64,000 bases of DNA, from the NCBI RefSeq assembly GCF_017316125.1, contig NZ_JAFLWA010000012.1, positions 123,250 to 187,249 of the forward strand. The letters are read 5' to 3'. The notes under the pieces were generated by a model. It did no database searches. It saw nothing but the letters and a program-made list of their open reading frames with translations, and had not been told where the DNA came from. Source of the DNA: Enterococcus sp. DIV0660C (GTDB lineage: Bacteria; Bacillota; Bacilli; Lactobacillales; Enterococcaceae). Positions 18,542 to 26,252 of the stretch are shown here, in pieces. Position 1 is the stretch's first letter. The number at the start of each line of letters is the position of its first letter. The position numbers and the translations under genes were made by a program.

Positions 18542-19783
18542 CTATTTATTTAGTAAAGTTTCTGTTTCTTGATTAAATGAATCCATTTCTTTTTGAACAT
18601 CTTGACCACCTAGGTAGATTTGTTCAAAATGCTTCAAATAGTTTTGTGCGATTTCTTCAAATTGTGTAATCAATGGCATTGGTTCTGAATTAAGTAATTG
18701 TTCGTTGAAGACACTGTAAATTGGATCATCTTTCAGTTCAGGATTTTCCCAAGTCTTTTTAGCTGTTGGAAGTGCATCTGTCAAATGCATCCACTCTAAC
18801 TGATTATCTGGCTGTGCCATAAAGTTAATAAATTTCGCCGCGTCATCTTTTTTCTCTGAGTATTCAAAAATAGTTAAGTTTGAACCGCCCATAGATGAGA
18901 TATTGTTTTCTTTACTAGGTAATGGTGCAATTGCCCATTTTCCATCAATATCTGGAACAGTATCTTTCACTGTTTTTGCCATCCATGGCCCACTAATGAA
19001 CATTGGAACCATTGCATCACCAGAAAATGTTTGACTGACATCTAAACCAAGATCTTGTTTAGGTGCATAGCCTTTTTGGATAAAATTGTTCAAGTATGCA
19101 ACACTCTCAACAAATGGTGCTTGATCAAATTCCGGTTGGTCATCTTTAATCAAAGGTGAGCCATTTTGCCGTGCAAACATGAATCCTAGCGTTTGTTCCT
19201 TGGAATCAATGTTGATTCCATATTTATCTTCTCCACGTGCTGCTAATTTTTTCGCAGCATCCGTTAATTCTTCCCAAGTTTTCGGTGGCTCTTTATACCC
19301 CACTGACTCTAAGATATCTGTTCGATAAAATAAAACACGTGTTTCTGCTGCCCAAGGAATGCCATAAGACTTTCCATCAAATTGTGTCGTTTCTACAGAA
19401 CCTTCATAAAAATTATCTGGATTCATTGCATCATACTTATCAATGTAACTTGACATATCAGCTAATGCACCAGCTTCTTGAAATTCAGGCATCCAAGTTG
19501 TTCCCATTTGTAAAACATCTGGACCACTCTTTGAAGCTACAGCCGTTAATAATTTGTCATGCGCATTTGACCATGGGATAGACTGAATTTTCACTTCAAT
19601 CCCCGTTTCATCTGTAAATTTATCCGTCATTTTTGATAACTGCTTTACTTCATCCCCCATTCCCCAAATATTTAAAACTTCGCTATCTTTTGCTGAATTA
19701 TTGCTTGAACCACATGCCGCCAATCCACCGAGTGCCATTACAGCTGTCAATCCTAATAAGCCAATTTTCTTTGATAGTTTCAT
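18542..19783 (-). CDS. Sugar-binding lipoprotein of ABC importer, probable sophorooligosaccharide binder
   Basis: A 413-residue family 1 extracellular solute-binding protein. The N-terminus MKLSKKIGLLGLTAVMALGG leads to a lipobox LAAC with Cys24, so the mature protein is lipid-anchored outside the membrane. VLNIWGMGDEVKQLSKMTDKF and GPDVLQMGTTWMPEF are typical of maltose-type binding proteins. GGAGGAG precedes the ATG. It is the first gene of the minus-strand sugar operon and the likely determinant of import specificity. The position matches the sophorooligosaccharide-binding protein of the Listeria innocua locus; the ligand is inferred. Confidence 0.88.
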   Translation of the reverse strand: MKLSKKIGLLGLTAVMALGGLAACGSSNNSAKDSEVLNIWGMGDEVKQLSKMTDKFTDETGIEVKIQSIPWSNAHDKLLTAVASKSGPDVLQMGTTWMPEFQEAGALADMSSYIDKYDAMNPDNFYEGSVETTQFDGKSYGIPWAAETRVLFYRTDILESVGYKEPPKTWEELTDAAKKLAARGEDKYGINIDSKEQTLGFMFARQNGSPLIKDDQPEFDQAPFVESVAYLNNFIQKGYAPKQDLGLDVSQTFSGDAMVPMFISGPWMAKTVKDTVPDIDGKWAIAPLPSKENNISSMGGSNLTIFEYSEKKDDAAKFINFMAQPDNQLEWMHLTDALPTAKKTWENPELKDDPIYSVFNEQLLNSEPMPLITQFEEIAQNYLKHFEQIYLGGQDVQKEMDSFNQETETLLNK

Positions 19784-19801
19784 TTTTTACTCCTCCATTT
19801 T

Positions 19802-19863
19802 TAGTGAAACGTTTCTATAGGGAGAAGTATACTAGCTTGTTTTTGATTTGTAAAGCGCTTTCT
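19802..19863 (-). promoter_or_regulatory. Sugar-operon promoter with LacI operator and cre-like site
   Basis: -35 TTTACA (19849-19854) and -10 TATACT (19826-19831) are 17 bases apart on the minus strand. TAGTGAAACGTTTCTA (19802-19817), a CG-centred palindrome, lies just downstream of the -10 as a LacI-type operator. AAAGCGCTTT within 19849-19863 overlaps the -35 and resembles a CcpA cre site, though it fits the consensus imperfectly. Confidence 0.75.
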
Positions 19864-19906
19864 AAAATATTTTTTCCAGAAAAAAAGGATTGAATGCTCA
19901 ATTTTT

Positions 19907-19977
19907 TTGATTATAATAAAAGCTGAATCATAAAATAGTATAAACTTTATTGATCAGCATCTAGAAACGTTTCACTA
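19907..19977 (+). promoter_or_regulatory. GH13 promoter with second LacI operator
   Basis: A possible -35 TTGATT (19907-19912) and -10 TAAAAT (19931-19936) are 18 bases apart. TAGAAACGTTTCACTA (19962-19977) is the exact reverse complement of the operator at 19802-19817 and sits directly ahead of the GH13 ribosome binding site. Confidence 0.7.
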
Positions 19978-19991
19978 GAAAGGAGCTTTTT

Positions 19992-21614
19992 ATGCATAAA
20001 AACAATAAAGATAACGTACCTTGGTGGCAATCAGCAGTTTTTTATCAAATCTACCCAAAGAGTTTTCAAGACAGCAATCATGACGGAATTGGTGATATCA
20101 AAGGAATCATCTCTCGTCTCCCCTACTTACATCAACTAGGAATTGATGCTATTTGGTTATCACCTATTTATTCCTCTCCTAATGTTGATAATGGTTATGA
20201 TATTGATAACTATTATGAAATTTTAGCTGAATTCGGAACAATGAAGGACGTTGAACAATTAATTGCTAAAGCGAAAACTTTTGGGATACAAATCATTATG
20301 GATTTAGTTGTTAATCATACGTCTGATCAGCATCCCTGGTTTTTAGAAGCAGAAAAAGGAAATAAAAAGTATCAAGATTATTATGTTTGGCAGAAAGAAC
20401 CACCTAATGATCTTCAGTCTTTTTTTGGTGGGACAGCTTGGGCATTCAACGAAAAGCAAAATCGTTATTACTTACATCTATTTTCAAAAAATCAGCCAGA
20501 TTTAAATTGGGAAAATCCTAATATGCGAGAAGATATTTGGAAAATGATGCGTTTTTGGATCGACAAAGGAATTGGTGGTTTTCGATTAGATGTCATTGAT
20601 TTAATTGGAAAACAACCTGAAAAAGAAATCTTAGGTGACGGACCAAACTTACACATCTATCTCCAAGAAATGTATCATGAGGCCTTAAAAGAAAAAGATT
20701 TAGTCACTATTGGCGAGACAGGAAGTGTGACTCCTGAAACGGCACCATTATATACGGCACCAGAAAGAAACGAACTTTCCATGGTCTTTCAATTCCAACA
20801 CATGGCATTAGATGAGCAGACCGGACGCTCAAAGTGGGCACTCAAAAAGTTAAGTATTCCTGAACTAAAAAAGGTACTTTCAAAATGGCAAACAGCTCTG
20901 CCTGAAAATGCTTGGAATAGTTTATTTTGGAGCAATCACGACCAGCCTCGGATTTTGTCTCGTTGGGGCGATGAAAACTATTCTTTAGAGAGCGGGAAAA
21001 TGTTAGCAATCCTGCTCCACCTGATGCGCGGGACGCCATTTATTTATCAAGGCGAAGAAATCGGTATGACGAATTTCCCGATTCATTCCGCCAAACAAAT
21101 TCAAGATATCGAAAGTCAAAATTTTTATCAAGATCAACAAAAAGCAGGGATAGCTAAAGAAAAGATTCTTGAATCAATCAATACCAAAGGTCGTGACAAT
21201 GCGCGTACACCTATGCAGTGGGACGATACGATCTTTGGAGGATTCTCACCTGTTTCTCCTTGGTATCCAATCAATCCTAATCACAAGCAAATCAATGTTG
21301 CAGCAAATTTAAAAAATCCTGATTCACTTTTCTATACGTATCAAAAACTGATTCTTTTGCGTAAAAAAAATCCGATTATTATTTGGGGAAGCTATGAGTT
21401 ATTAAATACTGCTCCTACAATTTTTGCCTATAAAAGAAGTTATAAACAAGAGACTTGGTTAGTCTGTGCAAATTTTTCAGATCAAGAGACCTTCTATTCC
21501 TTTTCTGGAAAACCAGAAACAACAATTATTAGTAATTACAATGTGACATATTCTTCAATTGACAACCTTAACTTACGTCCATACGAAACTTTTGTTGTAA
21601 AACTTAAACCTTGA
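19992..21614 (+). CDS. GH13 alpha-glucosidase, oligo-1,6-glucosidase-like
   Basis: A 540-residue intracellular GH13 enzyme. Conserved regions are DLVVNHTSDQHPWF (I), GFRLDVIDLIG (II, nucleophile Asp200), TIGETGS (III, acid Glu242) and FWSNHDQPR (IV, Asp317). Val201 after the nucleophile is the residue associated with alpha-1,6 specificity in oligo-1,6-glucosidases; alpha-1,4 enzymes usually have Ala or Thr. There is no signal peptide and no PTS gene nearby, so a trehalose-6-phosphate hydrolase is less likely though not excluded. AAAGGAG precedes the ATG. The shared LacI operator ties it to the beta-glucan operon, which is unexpected for an alpha-glucosidase. Confidence 0.85.
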   Translation: MHKNNKDNVPWWQSAVFYQIYPKSFQDSNHDGIGDIKGIISRLPYLHQLGIDAIWLSPIYSSPNVDNGYDIDNYYEILAEFGTMKDVEQLIAKAKTFGIQIIMDLVVNHTSDQHPWFLEAEKGNKKYQDYYVWQKEPPNDLQSFFGGTAWAFNEKQNRYYLHLFSKNQPDLNWENPNMREDIWKMMRFWIDKGIGGFRLDVIDLIGKQPEKEILGDGPNLHIYLQEMYHEALKEKDLVTIGETGSVTPETAPLYTAPERNELSMVFQFQHMALDEQTGRSKWALKKLSIPELKKVLSKWQTALPENAWNSLFWSNHDQPRILSRWGDENYSLESGKMLAILLHLMRGTPFIYQGEEIGMTNFPIHSAKQIQDIESQNFYQDQQKAGIAKEKILESINTKGRDNARTPMQWDDTIFGGFSPVSPWYPINPNHKQINVAANLKNPDSLFYTYQKLILLRKKNPIIIWGSYELLNTAPTIFAYKRSYKQETWLVCANFSDQETFYSFSGKPETTIISNYNVTYSSIDNLNLRPYETFVVKLKP

Positions 21615-21621
21615 ACACTCT

Positions 21622-21670
21622 GCTATTTTTCTATTTACGATTTTAGTAACTAGAAAAATAGCCGTTTTTA
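21622..21670 (+). terminator. Terminator after the GH13 gene
   Basis: GCTATTTTTCTA (21622-21633) pairs with TAGAAAAATAGC (21651-21662), followed by GTTTTTA. Confidence 0.85.
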
Positions 21671-21746
21671 TTTATAGCAAAATACTTTCAAAAGTAACCG
21701 CTAACCATCCTTTTTATTTTGTCATTTTAATTTACCAAATAACTGT

Positions 21747-21774
21747 TTGATTATCAGAGATAATATAGTAAAAT
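21747..21774 (+). promoter_or_regulatory. Promoter of the repeat-rich envelope protein gene
   Basis: -35 TTGATT (21747-21752), a 16-base spacer and -10 TAAAAT (21769-21774). The roughly 100-base leader that follows holds an inverted repeat AAAGTTATTT/AAATAACTTT (21786-21795 and 21809-21818) and a small hairpin GTGGCGA/TCGCTAC near 21830. Confidence 0.55.
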
Positions 21775-21886
21775 TATTTAATAAAAAAGTTATTTTAAGT
21801 TCAAATTTAAATAACTTTCACATGACAAAGTGGCGACTATCGCTACCTGCCAATAAGTGGGAGCAAAAATTATTTAGGAGGAAAAA

Positions 21887-22813
21887 ATGAAAAAGAAAAA
21901 CGGGATAACTTGGTTGTTTTGGGGGATTGGAATGATTTTATTCATTCAATCAGTAATCAATAGGGAGATAACCACTTCGATGACACTTGGTACCTTACTC
22001 TTCGCATTAGCTGGTTGGCAATTAAAACAAATGCCAAGAGGTCAGCGAAAAAAATGGTTGCTTCCCATCATCTTTTCTCTTTCACTGATTATTGGTGCAT
22101 GTGGAACCGGATCGGCTGTAACTACAGAAACTACCAGTAGTTCGACTCACATAACCAAGTCATCAAAAACAAGTGAATCATCAACGAAAGATACCACCGA
22201 GATTTCAAAAGAAAAGGCTAAGCAAAAAGAACTAGAAAAATTAACCAAACATGCACAACAAGAAGTTGAAAAAGCGGAAAAAGAACCAACCAGAGAGCAA
22301 CTAAAAGTTGCGCTAGCAGCGATTGAAAAAATTCCCGGTGGAAGCAGTACATTAACTGAACGAGCAAATAAGGTTGAACAGACTATCGTCACTGCAGAAA
22401 AAAAGGGGGAAGAAGAAAAACGCGTTGCTGAGGAAAAAGCCGCAGAAGCTAAACGTGTCGCTGAAGAACAACGAGTTGCCGAAGAAAAAGCTGCCGCTGA
22501 AGCCAAACGTGTCGCTGAGGAACAGGCTGCTGCGGAAGCTAAACGTGTTGCCAATGAGCAAGCTGCTGCGGAAGCTAAGCGGATTGCTGAGGAACAAGCA
22601 GAACAAGCCAGAATCGCTGAGGAACAAGCTGCCGCTGCTCAAGCTGCTGCTCAACAAAATCAAAATCAGCAAATGGTTTATATTGCGCCTGACTCTGGTC
22701 GAAAATATCATTACGATCCAAATTGTCGAGGTCTAAATAATGCAAATTCGGTTGTAAGTATTCCACTGTCTGAAGCACAAGGTTCATATGGGTTATGTGG
22801 TTTTGAAGACTAG
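21887..22813 (+). CDS. Repeat-rich membrane-anchored protein with C-terminal Cys/His motif
   Basis: I do not recognise this 308-residue protein. AGGAGG precedes the ATG. Residues 8-22 and 31-45 are hydrophobic. Residues 51-72 look like a complete lipoprotein signal: RGQRKK, a hydrophobic stretch, then IGAC with Cys72. A Ser/Thr-rich linker (75-108) follows. Residues 109-250 are charged and helical, with tandem units of the type AAAEAKRVAEEQ, probably coiled coil. The C-terminus has YHYDPNCRGL and YGLCGFE, a Cys/His pattern seen at the ends of some Gram-positive surface proteins and suggestive of a small metal-binding fold. An extracytoplasmic role is likely; no function is assigned. Confidence 0.7.
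   Translation: MKKKNGITWLFWGIGMILFIQSVINREITTSMTLGTLLFALAGWQLKQMPRGQRKKWLLPIIFSLSLIIGACGTGSAVTTETTSSSTHITKSSKTSESSTKDTTEISKEKAKQKELEKLTKHAQQEVEKAEKEPTREQLKVALAAIEKIPGGSSTLTERANKVEQTIVTAEKKGEEEKRVAEEKAAEAKRVAEEQRVAEEKAAAEAKRVAEEQAAAEAKRVANEQAAAEAKRIAEEQAEQARIAEEQAAAAQAAAQQNQNQQMVYIAPDSGRKYHYDPNCRGLNNANSVVSIPLSEAQGSYGLCGFED
22439..22633 (+). repeat. Imperfect 36-base coding repeats
   Basis: Four to five degenerate copies of a unit encoding AAAEAKRVAEEQ lie in tandem inside the envelope-protein gene. Copies drift at third codon positions, which indicates selection on the protein rather than recent DNA duplication. Confidence 0.75.
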
Positions 22814-22825
22814 AAATTAAAATTG

Positions 22826-22851
22826 AACCACACGTTTTGTGCGTGGTTTTT
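22826..22851 (+). terminator. Terminator after the repeat-rich gene
   Basis: AACCAC (22826-22831) and GTGGTT (22843-22848) form the base of an imperfect hairpin followed by T residues. Confidence 0.6.
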
Positions 22852-22900
22852 GCATTCTTTACGAGTAAAACGAGCAAAAGTCTTCACGAATAGAAGCAAA

Positions 22901-22933
22901 AAAATCCTAGGACTATCTTGTCCTAGGATTTTT
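22901..22933. terminator. Bidirectional terminator before the LCP gene
   Basis: AAATCCTAGGAC (22902-22913) pairs perfectly with GTCCTAGGATTT (22920-22931), with A and T runs on both sides. Confidence 0.88.
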
Positions 22934-22986
22934 CTATTCCTTCCCTATGTGCTTGTCTGATAACAGCGTTCCTATTTTCACCCAAA

Positions 22987-24171
22987 TTACTCATTTAAAA
23001 AGGTGGTGATTGCTGCTTGATTCATTTGATTATCAATAACCAAAACACTTCCCGCATACTCACTGTTTCCATAGTCCCATGAACCTTCAACGGGTACACT
23101 TAATCGATCAATACCTGTTGCGCCACGACCAATCGAAAGTAAATGAGTTGCTAAAAATGTTGCAGTAACATCTGTTGAAGTATAACCAATTGCCTTCCCA
23201 GCCGCATAAGGTGCTCGAAGCAGGTTGATTGGATTTTTTAATTGACTGAAAATCGCATTCATCACCTGTTGCTGACGTCTGACACGACCAAAGTCCCCTT
23301 CTTCATCCATTCGAAAACGTGCATACTGCAATAAAACATGCCCGTCCATTTTTTGGACCCCTTTTTTGATATCGACACCATCAAGATTCAGGTCTTTCTC
23401 AGCATCTAGTTTCACGCCAAACATAAATAAAGCATCAATTACTTTTTCAAATGATTGGAAATCGACTTTTGCGTAATATTGACACTCGATTCCAAAGTTT
23501 TCTGCTAACGTTTGCCGAACTAACTCTGCACCGCCATAGGCATAAGCAGAATTAATTTTGTTTTGGCCTACACCAGGAATGTTAACAAAGCTGTCCCGCA
23601 TAAATGAAACAAGTTTAGGTTTGTGAGCTGGTCCTCTTAACTGTAAAACCATGATCGTATCTGCGCGTCCAGCATCTTCACCCCTTGTGTCACTTCCCAA
23701 AATCAGGATATTTTTCGCACCGTTTTCAGACTGAACACCGTTGAAGGTCTCAACTGGCGCATTGGCTAAACTACTATCATGCTCAGCCATAAATTTTCCA
23801 GCAAAAAAAGAAATCCCTGAATAAAGTAGAACAAGAATGAAAAGGCCAAGAAGTATTTTCTTCCATGAACGTTTTTTTCGTCCTTTTGGCAGTTGCTGTG
23901 ATGATTTCTTTTTCCGGAAAAACTTCTTTTTCCCAGTTGGTTGCTGATTAAGTTGCTCATATTCATTGTATTCATCAAACGGTCGGTTCAACTGATTGTT
24001 TGATGGATCAAAATCATTCGAAAATGACGGATTGTTTTGTTTTTGTCCTATAGGTTGATCTGACTCTCGCTGAATATCCTGCTTTCGTTGACGGCGAGCG
24101 AAGAGATTGTCTGTGTGGTTCTTTAAGGATTTTCCTTTATTTTTTTTATTGTGACGGTCCATTCGACTCAT
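22987..24171 (-). CDS. LytR-CpsA-Psr (LCP) family cell-wall protein
   Basis: LCP proteins transfer teichoic acid or polysaccharide from lipid carriers to peptidoglycan on the outer membrane face. The 394-residue protein has a long basic, Gln/Asn-rich cytoplasmic N-terminus (about 100 residues), one membrane segment (ILLGLFILVLLYSGISFFAG) and the LCP catalytic domain with ILILGSDTRGEDAGRADTIMV and SFMRDSFVNIPG, plus the later arginines in LLQYARFRMDEEGDFGRVRRQQQV that bind the pyrophosphate. GGAGG precedes the ATG. It lies just after the aro operon terminator, as in E. faecalis. Confidence 0.9.
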   Translation of the reverse strand: MSRMDRHNKKNKGKSLKNHTDNLFARRQRKQDIQRESDQPIGQKQNNPSFSNDFDPSNNQLNRPFDEYNEYEQLNQQPTGKKKFFRKKKSSQQLPKGRKKRSWKKILLGLFILVLLYSGISFFAGKFMAEHDSSLANAPVETFNGVQSENGAKNILILGSDTRGEDAGRADTIMVLQLRGPAHKPKLVSFMRDSFVNIPGVGQNKINSAYAYGGAELVRQTLAENFGIECQYYAKVDFQSFEKVIDALFMFGVKLDAEKDLNLDGVDIKKGVQKMDGHVLLQYARFRMDEEGDFGRVRRQQQVMNAIFSQLKNPINLLRAPYAAGKAIGYTSTDVTATFLATHLLSIGRGATGIDRLSVPVEGSWDYGNSEYAGSVLVIDNQMNQAAITTFLNE

Positions 24172-24307
24172 CGTATTTCCTCCTAATTACCTAGTGATAG
24201 CTCAAGGATACGTTACCTGACAATAAAAAGCATGCTACTTAAGTCCAATTTAACAAAAAATAACGATTTTTTCTTTGAAATACTGCTTTTTTCAGTCGAT
24301 TTCTTAA

Positions 24308-24345
24308 AAAAAGGGAGAACAAAACAAGTTCTTGTTTTCCTCTAC
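24308..24345 (-). terminator. Terminator of the aro operon
   Basis: On the minus strand AAAACAAG and CTTGTTTT form the upper stem of a hairpin with a GAG/CTC base, followed by seven T. It lies shortly after aroK. Confidence 0.8.
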
Positions 24346-24396
24346 CTTTTTTACTGGATATTATCTGATTATCGATGATCATGCTAAAGTTTCTAC

Positions 24397-24906
24397 TTAA
24401 CAGTATGTTAAGATCTCCGACACGATTTCTTGTGGTGATTTGTTCGTCGTCTCAATTTGCAGTGTGGCAACTTCTTGATACAATGCTTTTCTAGTCTGAT
24501 ATAGCGCTGAGAATTCAGCAACTGTTTTCTGTCGTGCCAAAGGTCGCACATTTTTTTGGTCATGAATAACTCTTTGATAAAGTTCAACAGTTGATGCTTC
24601 CAAAAAAATAACCGTTGCACCATTTTTTAGCAGTGTTCGATTCATTTGATTTAAAATAATCCCACCACCAGTAGAAATCACTTGTGCTTTTGAATCTATC
24701 AATTGTTCTTCAAGTAGCAGTGTCTCAGCTTGACGAAAGCGTGCTTCGCCCTGTTTTTCAAAATATTGTGCAATCGTCGTCGCATATTTTTGCTCGAACA
24801 GTTCATCTAAGTCCACTAAAGAAATAGAAAGTTTTTCTGCTAAAAGTGTGCCAATCGTGGTTTTCCCCGAGCCCATAAAACCAACTAACACAATTGGATT
24901 ATTCAT
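24397..24906 (-). CDS. aroK: Shikimate kinase
   Basis: It phosphorylates shikimate at the 3-hydroxyl with ATP. The 169-residue protein has the Walker A loop GFMGSGKTT (residues 9-17), the shikimate-binding Asp in DLDELFEQ and Arg in FRQAE, and STGGGI around residue 80. Its start overlaps aroA by eight bases. It is the final gene of the operon here. In E. faecalis pheA is expected to follow; here a terminator and then the LCP gene follow instead. Confidence 0.95.
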   Translation of the reverse strand: MNNPIVLVGFMGSGKTTIGTLLAEKLSISLVDLDELFEQKYATTIAQYFEKQGEARFRQAETLLLEEQLIDSKAQVISTGGGIILNQMNRTLLKNGATVIFLEASTVELYQRVIHDQKNVRPLARQKTVAEFSALYQTRKALYQEVATLQIETTNKSPQEIVSEILTYC

Positions 24907-26209
24907 CTGTCACACCTTGGACTAACTTGGCTAAATCACTAAAGAACTGAGGATATGAAATGGCCACCGCTTCCGCTTCAGCTAGTTCGATTTCGCCATC
25001 TTCAACTAACAAAGCAGCAATTTGGAGCATCATACCAATTCGATGATCTTTATGACTGGAAACTTGTTGATTTTTTTGGGAAATTTGGAGCGGTGTTGGC
25101 CCCTCAATGATAAGCCCATCTTCTGTCGGTTGGATTTTTGCACCCAATTTTGTTAATTCTGTTGCCACTGCATCAATTCGATTGGTTTCTTTCACTTTTA
25201 ATTCTTCGGCATCATAAATTCGGGTTGTTCCTTTTGCTTGTGTAGCAAGTAACGCAATCACAGGTAGTTCATCAATTAGTCGTGGAATGATTGCTCCTCC
25301 GATATCGATACCGTGAAGTTCAGAGGTTTTCACCTGAATTGTTGCTGATTGATTAATAGGATCTTCTTCCGTTAGCTTGATTTGGCCATTCATTTGTTTA
25401 ACTACATCTAAAATGCCTGTTCGAGTTGGGTTGATGCCGACATTTGTTAGTGTAATTTCACTTTCTGGACACAACAAACCTGCAACAATAAAAAACGCAG
25501 CCGAAGAAATGTCGCCTGGAATGATTACTTCACAACCTGTTAATTTTTGCGGTCCAACAAGTGTGATCTCTTTGCCTGACTGCTGAATTCGTCCACCAAA
25601 CTGTTGGATCATTTCTTCTGTATGATTTCTAGAAGGTGTTTTTTCAACAATCTTTGTCGTACCCTTTGCCTGTAAACTCCCAAATAAGATAGCTGATTTC
25701 ACTTGAGCACTTGCAACGGGCATTTCATATGTGATTGGTATTAGTTGATTGGTAGGTTCAATTTTCAGAGGTAATAGCTCTTTCTCCGTCGTCCCAGTTA
25801 TTCGAGCGTTCATCTGCACCAGTGGATCAATGATTCGATTCATTGGTCGTTTACTCAATGAGGCATCTCCAATTAACGTTGACGAGAATGCCGCACCAGC
25901 TAGAATTCCCGAAACAAGCCGAACCGTTGTTCCTGAATTTCCACAATCAAGCGGACTGGTACTTGGACGCAATCCTTCGATTCCTTTTCCCTTGATATGA
26001 ATCGTTTGATTTGCTTCCTCAGTTATTTCGACCCCTAAGCTTCGAAATAGCTGCAACGTGGAAAGACAATCTTGTGCTCGCAAAAAATTATGAATAACGG
26101 TTTCTCCATAACTGATTGCACCAAACATAATGCTTCGATGAGAAATTGATTTATCTGCAGGTACTTGTAAAGTCCCTCGGAGCTTCGTCTGATTTGTCAG
26201 TAACTTCAT
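24899..26209 (-). CDS. aroA: EPSP synthase (3-phosphoshikimate 1-carboxyvinyltransferase)
   Basis: It transfers enolpyruvate from PEP to shikimate 3-phosphate. Motifs are [39 protein letters not shown] and KETNRIDA, characteristic of the family; the length of 436 residues is normal. The ATG at 26209 is chosen over a GTG four codons earlier because AGGAAG abuts the GTG. It lies 42 bases after aroC. In E. faecalis tyrA is expected in this position; here there is no room for it. Confidence 0.95.
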   Translation of the reverse strand: MKLLTNQTKLRGTLQVPADKSISHRSIMFGAISYGETVIHNFLRAQDCLSTLQLFRSLGVEITEEANQTIHIKGKGIEGLRPSTSPLDCGNSGTTVRLVSGILAGAAFSSTLIGDASLSKRPMNRIIDPLVQMNARITGTTEKELLPLKIEPTNQLIPITYEMPVASAQVKSAILFGSLQAKGTTKIVEKTPSRNHTEEMIQQFGGRIQQSGKEITLVGPQKLTGCEVIIPGDISSAAFFIVAGLLCPESEITLTNVGINPTRTGILDVVKQMNGQIKLTEEDPINQSATIQVKTSELHGIDIGGAIIPRLIDELPVIALLATQAKGTTRIYDAEELKVKETNRIDAVATELTKLGAKIQPTEDGLIIEGPTPLQISQKNQQVSSHKDHRIGMMLQIAALLVEDGEIELAEAEAVAISYPQFFSDLAKLVQGVTDE

Positions 26210-26252
26210 CTTTTGTTTCACTTCCTAACATAACTAAAATACTTGTTCCCAT
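26151..26252 (-). other. 33-codon frame coupled to the aroC stop and overlapping aroA
   Basis: The aroC stop overlaps an ATG (TAATG), opening a 33-codon frame that starts [16 protein letters not shown] and runs into aroA in another frame. It could be a tyrA deletion scar, a coupling device or chance. I assign no function. Confidence 0.2.

Noticed and set aside
10202..21614. Recently acquired genomic island
   Set aside because: I saw no integrase, tRNA, direct repeats or insertion sequence at the borders, and base composition looks like its neighbours by eye.
22439..22633. CRISPR-like array
   Set aside because: The repeats are coding, degenerate, contiguous and without spacers.
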